64,000 bases of DNA. It comes from Patiria miniata (taxonomy: Eukaryota; Echinodermata; Asteroidea; Valvatida; Asterinidae). Both the position numbers and the translations under genes were made by a program. Positions 37,952 through 50,190 of the stretch are shown in pieces. Position 1 is the stretch's first letter, and every line of letters begins with the position of its first letter. The stretch covers positions 1,116,001 to 1,180,000 of the forward strand of contig NW_024037065.1 in NCBI RefSeq assembly GCF_015706575.1. Direction: 5' to 3'. The notes beneath the pieces were generated by a model. The model searched no databases. It was not told where the DNA came from and saw only the letters and a program-made list of their open reading frames with translations.

Positions 37952-40200
37952 TTTTTAAAACACTTGTTAACCCTGAAAGAGCTTGAGGATCTGCACCACC
38001 CATCCTCAGTGCATTTGTTTCCTATTTTTTTTTCTTTTAAGAGATGAGCAAACCACGTACCCTCCTACCAAGCCTAATTATAATAGCAAACACTTTTCTT
38101 TTAAAGTTAGGCCGTGAAATATCATAGTACCAATGAAATTTGTCAAAACGTGACATTTCAATTCAAGACCATATTATGTGATGCGATCAAGCTAAATGAG
38201 TCGTTTGTTGGTAATTGTGATTTTAAAATACAGCCCAAATAGGTCAGTAGGGGTGGAAATTTCAAAATTGACATTTTGGTAAAGTTGGAAGGCTATGTCG
38301 TCGCAGAGCTGCCAAACCGGCGTATCGAACATTTTGCCGATTTGAGATTTTGTAGTTTTTAAAGGTTGCTCTTTCAAGTATTTATGCCCAAATTCGTAAT
38401 TCTTGTCTGGATTTTGAGATTCGGAGCCCTGCCTGTGGCGAATCAGTCAAAATAACAAATCCATAATTTGAGTGACAAATACAGAATTTCGCTGGTTAAC
38501 CTGCTAATGTAAGGTGTGCTTTCAAAGTACCAACGAAAGTTATTCGTCAGTTTGTTGGATCGCGCGTGCGCTGTATACAGTCCAACTTCAAACGTGAATT
38601 ACTTGATACAAGGTTTTCGCTTATTCGTCGCTATGTCAGCTCTGCGACGATATGTCCTCTTTCATGTCAACTATTTTGTTTCCGAGAAAAACTCAGGATA
38701 GGTAGTTAAAATGTGACATTTTTGCCAAAGAGTTAATATCCAATAACCTGAAATAAAGCATGTTTTTTTGTTGCTTAATAAACACTTCAATTTTGAATCG
38801 TTGATTTCTCTGTTAGATTTCTCTGTTTTCTTCTCAGTTTCTGATCTGCCTGTGTTCTAAGTCCCAGAACTTCTGAAATGAAGGTTGTGTTCATGTGGGG
38901 TTTTCATCAAATACAATCTGAAAAATAGCTCTCTTCAAAAATGAAGGGAAAAAACCTCAACAATTTGATAAGGGCCAACAAACAACTCCTTCAGCTTGAT
39001 CACATTACATTTTTGCTTTAAAAACAAATTTTCATTTGGATATTTTAGAACACATGTTTAGGCCAAATAAAAAAGTCTCCGGTTTGCACGTCGGCTTTGT
39101 TTGATGATGTCTCAAAACCGCCAAACTCACTGGTTTGACTGGAATCCTGCTGCTGCACAATTTAAACGTGTTTTAAGATGGGGTTACGATCGAGTTCAAG
39201 CTTTATGCGGCCTCTCTGGACTCCCATATATTTTGCACTAAATTTAGTCTGGAACCATTTGCAGGCAGCCGACATTTGAAGAAAAAAAAAGTAAAAAAAA
39301 AAAGCTGTGTCGCCGCACCACTTTTGGGGCAAGCTCCATACCAGAAACGGGAGACGTTTTGGGGGGGCCTTATCATGGTTTAAGCAGAAAAAGGTAAACT
39401 GGACATTATCACATACAGAAAGAAGCTGAACGAAAGCAAAAGCAGGTACTGCAATCTAATTTGATAAAATATCAATGCATTCAACTGCGAGGAAAAATAG
39501 GATTTACAGGCAGAACAAAAGATCTAAAAAAAAAAAAAATACCAACAGGAAGAAACAATTAAAGGTGAATTTTACGGGCACTTTAATCACTGCAAATCAG
39601 CAACAGGCGTCATCACTCTCAGAACAACCAGGAAAGCAAAAATTACAAGCATTGCCAAAGCTCCATGTAATCTAATTGCAAAAGTTGCAATAGATGTTGG
39701 TTTTTTCAACAACACAATTAAACAACAACACAATTAAGAAAGAAAAGGACTTGACAAAGAGGTCATAGAAAAGTGACTGATTTCTACAGAGATAATGAAA
39801 TATCATGGCAAACATCTGTTATGAAAGACTTTGTAATTATTTGAGGTACATGTAGCGGTACTAACCTGACTAAGCAAAGATACAGAAACACTATCTTTTG
39901 ACAAAAGTCATAAGGAAACACATGGGTGATTCCACCCCGACGTGGACATATGACTCAAAGAATTAATTCGCTCTCAGATATTTTCTTTTTACTTTTTAAA
40001 ATATTATTCCAAATACATGAAGCTATTCCACACAAACGTGGACAAGGCTGAAAAGTGGAAACTGTATGACATCTTCCAAACTAGAAGTACAAGCATCACA
40101 TGTCAAATGAAAATCTTTCATTTGAGTTGTGTGCTATGAGATGAAATATAAGTAAGTGTGAAACTGTGGTCAAAGATTTGTTTTTCGGGGGGCTAAAATC
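37952..40200. other. Intergenic region with a small inverted repeat
   Basis: No gene is seen. CTATGTCGTCGCAGAGCTG near 38292 and its near-complement CAGCTCTGCGACGATAT near 38638 form a 17-bp inverted pair about 350 bp apart, possibly an old MITE. An A-rich tract lies at 39280-39305. Confidence 0.4.
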
Positions 40201-40915
40201 ACTATTATAAGAAAAGAGTTTCATTATACGCTGCAATTTAACAAACTCAGACTTTATGACATGTTAAAAAATGTATGAAGAGGAAGTAACGAGAGTGCAT
40301 AGTGTGAGTAACAGTACATGTACATGTACCTCCCTCTCTGATTTGACCCCAACTACTGAGTTTTTTTTTTTATATATATCTAGCTATCTGGGTTGAATGA
40401 AAGGTTAAACATATGTAACTTGTGTTTTGCAGACTACTGGTTGAGGAGACTACAGTTTGAGGCAAATTGTGCACAAATTACTTTTTGTAACGTGAGTGAC
40501 TACCAACAAAACACATGTTTTCAAAAGGGCTGAATGGGCTGAATGTTTCTTTCCATGTTTTAGTGCCCCTTACCCCAAACATAAACTCATTTGATTGAAA
40601 TTATCCCCATATTTTTTGTAATTGATACTCAACACACTAGGCTAGATCAAGATGTCGACTTGTATGCATTTGACAGCTGTGCAAAATGGTAAGTATGCTG
40701 AAGGGACACGTGCCAAAATACATGTATCACTCATTATTATTTTGATAGTGTTATAAAACAAACACTACAGATTTTTGATCATCTCTGATTTGACCCTGAA
40801 TACTGAGGTAAATTTACCGCATCCCTAGCTGCCACAACCCAATTTTATAAGGAAAATTCCAGTTCAGAAAGCCACTGTCACAGAAGAAACAGCACTTACT
40901 ACCACTGTAATCACA

Positions 40916-41449
40916 ATAGCATAGTACAGTAATTGTAAGTATTAAGTACCGTATCTTCGCAGTCATGGTGACATTTGAAGCACTTTATTCCAAGCAAAAG
41001 TGGACAAGGCTGACAAACTGTATACAGTCGAGTCTCATTAATACAAACTCTGTTAATACAAAATTCTGGTTATAACAAACACAAAGCCTTGGTCCCGACT
41101 GTGCATGTATGTGTACAATGAATGGGACTGATGTTCCTCTTAATACAAAATTCTGATATATAAGAAACAATTTGGCTAGGTCCGAACGAGTTTGTATTAA
41201 CGAGACTCGACTGTTCAATCAATTTCAAACCAAGTATCTTGTGTTGTGAAAGTCAGATATTTTATTTGAGTGGTGCCACTCAAATAAAATATCTGACTTT
41301 CACAACACACGATACTTGGTTTGAAATTGATTGTATACAGTTTGTCAGCCTTGTCCACTTTTGCTTGGAATAAAGTGTTTCAAATGTCACCATGACTGCA
41401 TGCCTACAGTACTACACATATAACTTACAATTACTGCACTATATGCTAT
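40916..41449. repeat. Large interrupted palindrome (foldback)
   Basis: The two arms meet at 41274-41275 with almost no spacer: TATTTGAGTGG and CCACTCAAATA. The match continues outward through CAGCCTTGTCCACTTTTGC to ATAGCAT on both sides. A 189-bp element (41025-41213) interrupts only the left arm. Confidence 0.85.
41025..41213. mobile_element. pogo/Tigger-like MITE inside the foldback
   Basis: The ends are CAGTCGAGTCTCATTAATAC and the complementary GTATTAACGAGACTCGACTG, typical of pogo/Tigger MITEs. The right arm of the foldback gives the empty site: GTATACAATCAA is split after TA, with TA at 41023-41024 and TT (a one-base change) at 41214-41215. Confidence 0.8.
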
Positions 41450-42129
41450 TTTTACTTGTGTGCAACTTAAGTTCAAAAACTTGTGTTTCTGTGGCCAAAA
41501 TCATGGAATGTCGGTATACATTTTGGCACATTGTTTTGCATGAAAAATGTGAGTGTTTTGTCATGTGAGTTTAAAGCTTTTAAGGCAGATAGAGAGAAAG
41601 GTACAATAGATGTTTCATTATGTTGCAGTTCAGGAAATAAAGATTTTATGCTGTGCTAGAAACATCATGAAGAGGAAGTAATGTGAATGATGTAATGTAA
41701 GCGACGGTTCCTCCTTGTCACTAAATGTCAATGGCATCTAAAATACACACTGATTTGATTCAAAATGTGTTTTTATATCTAGCTTCAATGTGTGGGTTGA
41801 ATGAAAGGTAAACAAAAATACTTCTACAGGTGTTGCGGTTTGAGGAGAATTGAAGAAAAAAAATGCAAGAAAATGTTGGGTTTTTTTGTCACGTGAGTGA
41901 CAACCAACCGAAACACATCTTTTCAAAAGTGAATGACGTACTGAGTTGAATTTTTCTTTCAAATTTTTGAGTACGGTACATGTACATGCATGAATTTGAT
42001 ATGATTTAAGTGACCTGGTCTATTCAGCTTGATCAAACACTTTTAAGGCAGCGACTAGACTCAGGGCATATCGTGAGTGATGGTGGAATTGCCCCTATAA
42101 TTACTGGCCATGACAATTATGCATGCATC

Positions 42130-44577
42130 TTAAAGCAGTTCACACATGTGTGAATACTTATTAATTACACACTTTTCCCCATCATAAGCATGTACACTCA
42201 GTGGCCACTTAGAAAATAACTGTGAGTATGTGACCCCAACTTGTTCACCAGTAGACCTCAACACATATGCCATGATGTGAGCATCAAAAGTCTCAATTTC
42301 CATGGACTCAACTATGAAGATCTTTTCATCATTGATGACTAAGACACTTTCCAACACTGCAAATTTTGGCAAGTCATCTTCATAGGAAAGGACTAGACAA
42401 CAGCCTTGTCGTTATTCATGTCCTAGGATGGCAACACCTGTAGTCCTGTTAACCTGAAGGCCTTCATGCAGCTCAATACCAAGAGTGGCAGCTATTCCAT
42501 CGACAAGTTGTAGAGTATATTCATTTCTCAAAGTGATGGACTCTCCTTCATTGACAATGTCACCTCTGTACAGAAAACTGCCATTTCCTTGGCCCATGGA
42601 ATCAAGTTGCTTGAAACACATGTACTTCTGATGTTTCAGACTGATGCTCAGTGGGAGGTTTTTGTAGCACCTCCATTTCTTGGTTTTGAAGAAGCCGTGT
42701 TTTGCTTCAAAACGCATACACCATTGATGTCTCAAAGGTCCATACTGAAGCATCTGTCTTGGAAGGTGCACACAGTAGTGCATCTTGGGGGTAATTTTCC
42801 CCTTAGGATAGAGAGTAGCAAAGGCTGCATGATGATCATATGTGATCTGAGCAAGTAATGCTGCAGTACTGTGGCTACAATACGGACTTGTAGAGAGAAG
42901 TGTCATCTGTACCAGTCTTAGGAAATTGACCCATTTGGCTTCTGTCCTGGGTACCTTCGGCGAGATGATATATGGCTGACGTTTGTTTAAGTTTTCCCTC
43001 TCCTTTTATGTGGTTCATGTCAAGAACTTCAGGCTTAGCCCCTGCTTCTAGATAAGAATAGGAAAAGGAAGCAATTCTAGAGTTCAGCCACTTCAGTGTG
43101 AAGTACCTTGAAACTGAGATGAAGTTATGTAGCATGTACTTCAGCTCATGGGGGATTATACCTTCCAGAAAGATATGCATCGGGTCATGCACAATACCTG
43201 AACACAGCCTGAAATCTGGGAGATCTTGGAGACAACTTTTACCATTGATGCCCCATTGCTTGCTCCAATATCGCCTTGCAGCTTTCGACAGATTGCCGTC
43301 AAGCAAATTACATCTTCTCCTGTGTTCTGCTTCATCCCTAAGGACAAATTCCTTTTCCAAGAACTTCTGCTTCATCTCCAATTGTTCAGTTTCACAATTC
43401 CTGCAAGCCCTACTTGCAAACCCAACACCCTCCTTAAAACCCCCAAGCATCTGTGCTGCTGGAGTGTCACATGCAGCCAAGACCACCTTTCCTTTAACGT
43501 TGATAGGTGCACCATTGACAGTCAACTCAAGACCTCCTGTAGAAAGACTTGTTGCATCTTTGATGAAGTCACTCAGGAAAACGCTAAGTCCGCATTTTTT
43601 GACATCCTTACTCCTTGCTACACCTAAAAGCTGTATGGCATGAAGTTGTGAACGACACTCTGGTGGTATGTTTGCCAAGGTATAATAAAACATGCTCAAT
43701 TTATGTTTCTTGGTGTGAGATCCAATCGGATTTACGATTTCTATGTCGTCTGTGTGGAAAACGACCTGAAGAGCCTTGGGATTTCTGTGAAAAAATGGAT
43801 CGGACCTCATGCACAGCCCATCACAAATGTCAAACATATAATCTGGAGGGCTGGTGTGTGGATTATCAATGTGCTTGTGAATGTCTGCCATGCGCAGTAA
43901 GTTAGTTAAACTTTGAGCAAAGGGCACGACATAACCAACGACATCTTTTCTCACTAAACTATCCTTACTGGTAACATACTTCTGTCCTATTGTGACACTT
44001 TTTGGAGGGATATAGAAGTAATCTTGCTTATATATGGCATCCCTTTTTTTCGGGTATCAATGTCAGCCAAGAAATTATCCACTGGAATTGTATCCATGAA
44101 GTCAAGAGGAACACCCCGATCTCTCAGTTCATCTTTAGCCCTCGACTTGAACGATGCCACATGCTGATCAATCAGTACAGAAACTGATTTAATTACCTCA
44201 TTCACAGAAGAATGTGTTAAATTGTGTCCACTCTCTAAGGCCAGAGAAAACATAGCGTTTTGGTGTCTTGTAGCTTCGTCTGCAGTCATCTGTAACGCCT
44301 CATTTACAATTGGTACACCATCCTCATTTTCGTCACCACTGGAATTACTGTCTTCAGCAGTGTTGTCCAACACATTAGGATCAATGTGCTTATGTTTTCG
44401 ACACATGTGAGCTTTAAATGCACCCCAGCTTTTCGTGGAATAAAAACAATTACTCACACTACAAAAAACAATGAAATTGGGATCATGGCGGTGACATCTA
44501 ACAACATGCCTGATGAACTGACCATAAGACATACTGACATAGCAGCACATGGAACAGTTAAATTGAGGTGCCTCCAT
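42130..44577 (-). pseudogene. Tnp2-like (CACTA/EnSpm or relative) transposase relic
   Basis: An N-terminal C2H2-like region (CSMCCYVSMSYGQFIRH, CRKHKH) is followed by a body with VFHTDDIEIVNPIGSHTKKH, MFYYTLANIPPECRS and ACDTPAAQMLGGF, then CRNCE. A C-terminal block has TPKMHYCVHLPRQM and MRFEAKHGFFK. This order matches animal Tnp2-type transposases as I remember them. The frame shifts at an A7 run near 44045-44051. About 40 family-typical residues appear missing with a frame change near 42900-42920, and a stop at about 42412 precedes the last 80 codons. It is a single-exon decayed transposon gene. No terminal inverted repeats were found around it. Confidence 0.7.
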
Positions 44578-45110
44578 CCCTGAAGTTTTAAGTAACGTAC
44601 CAATAAAAGAAAGAAAGGAAAAGAGGAAATAGGCAAGAAAAAGAGGAAAAGATGATATTTCGTATAATTTTGTACACAGAAAATTAATGACGAAAAAATG
44701 AGGAAAATTACACTAAAAAAAAAGAAAAAGAATCGGCTTAAAAGAGGAAATTTCACATGCCTGTGTGAAGATAATACAAGTATAAAAATCTACAGCTAAG
44801 AATTTAGGTCTGGCTACATGTAGTAATTATAGCTTAACCTATACAGGCATGTGATATAACTACCAATGGGAAAAAAAGAGGAAAAGATATTTCCTATAGA
44901 TGCTTTTGTACACAGAAAGTGAAGAAAAAGAGGAAAATCAAAACCACTATAACAAGAAATCAGCTTAAAAGAGTAAATTTCACAAGCCTGAATTCCAACA
45001 CAGCTTGTTCATTTCAGATTGCAGTACCTACATGTACTTAAAAAAAAGAGCTAACTACAGCAATGGGGGAAAAAATAGGGGAAAAAAAAGTAATCACAAA
45101 CTTCAATTAA
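44578..45110. repeat. A/G-rich low-complexity region
   Basis: GAAAAAGAGGAAAA-type sequence recurs near 44600-44660, 44700-44750, 44865-44960 and 45060-45090, probably a diverged short duplication. No gene is seen. Confidence 0.6.
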
Positions 45111-45534
45111 AGTTATCTACAAACATGTGATTAAGGCACTGCGTTAGTTCCCAAACCGCAATTTGGGGTTACGTCTGTCCCGTCAACAGGCTTAGATAAA
45201 AGCCTGCCGACATCGGTAATGTCTCGACTTTTTCAAGAGACAAGACGCCTCTAAACTTATGTAATTGATAATTAAATAGTTTACTGGCACAGTGACAATC
45301 AAACTATGGCTTGTTAAATATAGGTTATACAAAAAAATGTATGCAATAGATTATACGTGAACAAGGACGTCTTACATATTACACTCTCAAGACTATGCGC
45401 GCAGCACATCAGCACATCAAACCTGCCCGACGTTTGTGTTGCCAACTGCAAAGGAAAGAGGCAGAGAACAAGTATGATATGGTACAGCATTGAAACAAAT
45501 CTAGCATAATATAACACAGAGACAACATAAATAA

Positions 45535-45689
45535 GGGAATAAATGTGTGTTCGGGAGGTATTATAACAATCTGTTAAAGACCGGTGTGAGTCTGGATGGG
45601 TGATAATTACCCGAGGCAAAGCCGAGGGTAATTATTACCATCGAGACTCCCACCGGTCTTAAACACTGACCGAACACATATTTATTCCC
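45535..45689. mobile_element. Foldback MITE, about 155 bp
   Basis: GGGAATAAATGTGTGTTCGG and its near-complement pair over most of the length, with AAGACCGGTG / CACCGGTCTT inside and the centre at TACCCGAGGCAAAGCCGAGGG. It is a near-perfect hairpin with no coding potential. Confidence 0.8.
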
Positions 45690-47479
45690 ATTCATAAATA
45701 CTTTTTCGGTCGAAAACCCCCAAATCTTTTCGGTCCAAAAAATATAAACAAGTCAAAAAGTAGACGTTGCCAACCATTTTGTTCAACGGTTTTACTTCAT
45801 GTTTTACAAAACACCCCTCTGAATATAATATGGAATGCCCCTCCACAACTCGTTACCTTATAAGGACATTGGCGTGTGCGTCGCGCGTACTGGGCGATGT
45901 CGCGCAAAACGCAGCTGGGCTGGTATAGTGTAAATTTCGAACCATGAAATACTGATTCACTGCAGGTACTATATTGCGCATGCCTACGTGAAGAATGGGG
46001 TCGGTAGAAAAACCGCAAGAAGACTATTTTGCATTATTGGATTATTTTGAAGGAACTTCTATGATTTTTTTTTTGACAAGGCCGGCCTTGTTTTTTTATA
46101 CCCCCCCCCCCCCTGGTTCCACGCCTGCGCACATTTACCAAAAAAAAACCGGAACAAATCGCAAAAAAGTCCTTAAAAGGCCTACGATCGGAGCACGCAA
46201 GTGTATGTATGAACCTGCAAGCAGAGTTTGAGGCCCATGGATATCCGGATCCATGTAAAATCAAAAAAATTCTGTAGCCTGTAGGCCTTATCTTACTGTG
46301 ACTGTGAAAGCAGAAGGCCTAGGCCTATGCCGGCTCTAGCACAGAGTCTACTCAAATGTGTGGCCATAGAATAGGGTAGCCTATCCACCACTAGTACTAG
46401 GCTAGCATGACTATCATGACTATAGGCATAGCTTAGGCCTAACGTAATAGGCCTACATCATTCATGGCGATTAATTAATTTGAATAGACCTAGCATGCCC
46501 AGGGCAATGTACTATATAGGCCCTGAGTCATGCTAGCATTTGGCTAGTTCAGTTGTGAACACAAAGAGAGGGTAACAATTTTTAATGGAAATATTTTTCG
46601 GCTTGAATGTCAATAGCCTACTCAGCATAGATATAGGCTAGCCATGCTTAAGTTGTACTTGTAAGTTGTACTTTTTGTAGCTGCTACAAAAGTGCTAGCC
46701 TATAGGCTGCCCTAGGCCCTATACCTTGCCTACGTCTACGGTCAGACAGTCTAGGGTCTACGTACGTCATGGGGAGTTTACCATGTGGCCTATATAGTCG
46801 TGTTCCCTAACGGGGCGCACTCTGAAGCCTACCCGACTTTCCTCGTGTAGAGTTGCCAAACCTCTTATTATTATTAATGCTTGCGATTTAACCTCTGTGA
46901 ACAATTTCAGTTTCATAAAATTTAATCAGAAATTCAAATAGGTGGTGTCTGAAAAATGGGCACAAATTGGCAGAGTGTTCCCTAACATGGCGCACTTGAA
47001 TAAATCTCAAAAAATTCCAAATTAACATTTAAGAATTTCTGTAAACTTGATAAATTCTGACATACCCAGCCAGATGTTTGTCACAAGGCATTTTCAAAGG
47101 GTTCACTTTTCACTTGAAAATGAAATTGGAAAATCACGCCAAAATAAATTGTTTTTCTTAATTTGTTACGGGTAAATAAACTCGCGATTTGAACAGGAGT
47201 GTTTCGAACTTGATGAAATTTTACTTTCTTTGAAATTTCAGTAAAAAGTTTTGCTCTAGATAGGCCCTAGGCGCTACAGGCGAAAAATCAAAGTGCGCTA
47301 TGATGGGGGCCGGCCGCGCCACGTTAGGGTACATCAAGAATCGGCACAGGTAACGCTTTCAAATGCACGCACGTTGTCACACACAAATTGAAGGTAGATG
47401 CGTAGAAAAAGGACCGCGTAGCTAGCTAGGGGGTCTGACGATTGTTTGTAAGCCCAGGCTAACGACGATGTTAGGCCTA
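45690..47479. other. AGGCCTA-rich intergenic DNA
   Basis: Many AGGCCTA/TAGGCCT and GCTAG motifs occur between 46270 and 46800, a species-typical simple-sequence bias. C and T tracts lie near 46064-46112. No gene is seen. Confidence 0.4.
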
Positions 47480-48290
47480 GGCTCTTGCCTAGCCTAGTCC
47501 GAGTAACTTGGCCGCACAAATCAACTTTTTTAACATTTGGACTGGTTTGGCGATAGTAGCGTCCAAGCGCAAACTTGCGTTGAAATCCCTGCGTGTGACA
47601 CCTCAAAAAAAAATTTTAAAAGTAAAAATAACCTTGATCATTTTCAGCCCCCAAATAGCCATAAAACGACAAGATATGCAGCCTAAGACATCTAAGATAT
47701 CTGTAGACTTCCCTGATTAAGTGGGTGGTACACTGGTTGACTTACCATCTGGACGGAAGTGGAATTTGCAGCTACATTCCGACAATATTCCGACACTTGA
47801 AACGGCTGTTTTAAGTGCCGCGCGATGGCAGCCACTGTGCGCTTTGCACGCAGCAGCATCATGATTATGCACACGTCACGTGAGCCCCGGGGTCACATGG
47901 TCATAACAACAATAGCTGACAATTCAAATACATTTTACGCGAACGCCACGCAGTGAGAACGTGAGAAGAACTTGTCGGAATATAGCTGCAAATTCCACTT
48001 TCTGTCCAGCATGTCCAGATAGTAAGTCATTGGCAGTATACCACCCACTTAATCAGGGAAGTCTACAGATATCTTTCATGTCTTAGGCGGCATATCTTGT
48101 CGTTTTCTGGCTATTTGGGGGCTGAAAATGTTCAAGGTTATTTTAATTTTTTAAATTTTTTTGGGACGTGTCACACGCAGGGATTTCAACGCGAGTTTGC
48201 GCCTGGACGCTACTATCGCCAAACCAGTCCAAATGTTAAAAAAGGCGATTTGTGCGGCCAAGTTACTCGGACTATGCCTAGCCTAGGCTA
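47480..48290. repeat. Large imperfect palindrome (foldback element)
   Basis: Arms of about 310 bp (47490-47796 and 47973-48285) match in reverse: GTCCGAGTAACTTGGCC, GACTGGTTTGGCGATAGTAG, CTTCCCTGATTAAGTGGGTG and TTGTCGGAATAT recur inverted. The spacer is about 175 bp. Point differences show that it is not freshly made. No ORF is conserved. Confidence 0.85.
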
Positions 48291-48309
48291 GCCAGGGTAA
48301 CGTTATACT

Positions 48310-48514
48310 TGACTACCCGTGAACGTGGTGGTATACCTACAACCGCCATGCATAATTGAACAGCTTTCGATCGGCCAGCATACATAACATGGCATAGGCC
48401 TAGTCGGGAATAGAATTCTATTTGAGTCCTGAAATTTCTTTGGAATCAATGACAGATCCTACGCAATGAGATGTATGCGTGGCGGTGTAGGCCTATACCG
48501 CCACGTTCACGGGT
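48310..48514. repeat. Short inverted pair
   Basis: CCCGTGAACGTGGTGGTATA near 48316 and its near-complement TATACCGCCACGTTCACGGG at 48494-48513 flank about 160 bp without genes. Possibly an old MITE between the foldback and the MULE. Confidence 0.55.
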
Positions 48515-48637
48515 CTATACTGCCACTGGACTAGGCCTAGGCTCCCTTAAAATGAATAAAAGAAAACTGTTTCCTAAAATCAAAATGAAACAACCTCCGC
48601 ACATATTGTACTACAAAGTTTCAGCTGTCAATAAAAA

Positions 48638-48750
48638 CGCAGTGGCTATCGTTACGGCAGCCGTAACGCATTTCCCATTTTCTATCGTTACGGCACTGCA
48701 ATTGCGCAAGCGCAATGACATGTCAGATCGAACCACGAAGCCGACGCTTC
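48638..48750 (+). repeat. Left terminal inverted repeat of the MULE
   Basis: It starts CGCAGTGGCTATCG and contains a perfect 9-bp hairpin, CGTTACGGC A GCCGTAACG, at 48650-48668. A second, shorter copy of its inner part follows at about 48768-48835, so this end carries an internal duplication. Confidence 0.8.
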
Positions 48751-49599
48751 CGGCCGGCCGTAACCCATTTCCCATTTTCTATAGTTACGGCACTGCGCAA
48801 GCGAGATGACATGAACGATCGAACCACGCGAAGCTGGCGATGTAGCCGGCCGGCATGATGATTTCTATATTGTCGACGGCAGTCTAGTTTTGCCACTCAC
48901 TGCTCGAAAAAAAAATCCAAGATCTTCCAACGTTGAAATTCTAGGGAAAAAAATTGCCCAAGGAACCAAAAAGTCATTTTTTATGTAGACTTTTAAACCC
49001 ACTTCCCAATATTTGTTGACTTTCTCGTGGTTTTTTTTTTTTGGGGGGGGGTGGGAATACCTTGACTTTGTGTCATGGCCCATTGACTTTGTGCACGAGG
49101 TCTAAGTGATGGCCGGATATGGTACTCTTTCTACATGTAATTCTAGTTTCATATGTAATGCATATTCTTTTTAACAAATTGACTCGGACTATCCACGAAA
49201 GCAAGAGCTCTAAACAATATTGTTAAATGTAGAATATTTATTTGTCAACAACACCGAAAATAACTCCAAAAAATCATTAATCATCCCTCACAGTCCTCGA
49301 TCCATTAAATTAAATCAAAGTTTGCACATACCCTAGAGAGTTGAGGTCGTTAAAATAAACATAAAGGAAAATAAATGAGGTATTATTCGTCTGTACAGCA
49401 TCTCGGGCATGAAACGGCATGGCAAGGTAAGTTTAGAAAACAGTCCTAAAATAATTATCATAATGTTGACATCAAAATATTTAACCAAATGATTTACGAG
49501 TCACTTGTCCAGGTATCTTGGGACATTGAGATAACACGGCAAGGTATAAGCAAGAAAAAAAAATGAATTGTTTAAATAAACAAATAAAAAACAAATGAA

Positions 49600-49935
49600 C
49601 TATAATTGTAATACTTATCACTTGTGCAGAATTTTGCTTGTACATGTACATGAATATCAAAAAAACTATCCTTTGTTAAAATATGAAATAAAATTATATA
49701 TTAACTAGTCCAGCATCTTAAGACTAATGACATGGCAAGGTCCATGTAGAATACAGTACCAAAAATTTAACTATAATTGTAATACTTATCACTTGTGCAG
49801 GATTTTGCTTGTACATGAATATCAAAAAAACTATCCTTTGTTAAAATATGAAATAAAATTATATATTAACTAGTCCAGCATCTTAAGACTAATGACATGG
49901 CAAGGTCCTTGTAGAATACAGTACCAAAAATTGCT
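49600..49935. repeat. Two-copy tandem repeat, period about 171 bp
   Basis: The unit starting ACTATAATTGTAATACTTAT is repeated almost exactly at 49770. It lies between the stop codon of the MULE gene and the left terminal repeat. Confidence 0.9.
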
Positions 49936-50190
49936 TTGAAACAGTCATAAATTGAAAAACAACAACTACATGTATACACTTCGTACATGTACTTAAAAAA
50001 CAGAAACACCTCCCCCAAAATAATTAGTAAATATAAAAATAAATGAAGAGAAAAAAAGGCATTTACTTGTCACTTGGTACTCACTTGGCAAGGTACTCAA
50101 ACTGTCCGAAAATAAATGCATGTAATCCCCATTGGAATATACCAAAATCTGATAGAATTCCCAACTTCTTGAAATGGGACTGAATATTAA

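Larger units (their letters stand above)
40201..41970. repeat. Diverged direct duplication around a palindrome
   Basis: Segments 40201-40570 and 41581-41970 share ordered blocks: ATGAAGAGGAAGTAA, GGGTTGAATGAAAGGT, GTGAGTGAC.ACCAAC and CACATSTTTTCAAAAG. They are therefore copies of one unit about 1.4 kb apart, with the palindrome 40916-41449 between them. Confidence 0.6.

Noticed and set aside
43098-43643. 181-codon plus-strand ORF
   Set aside because: It is antisense to the Tnp2-like relic, whose conserved motifs lie on the minus strand.
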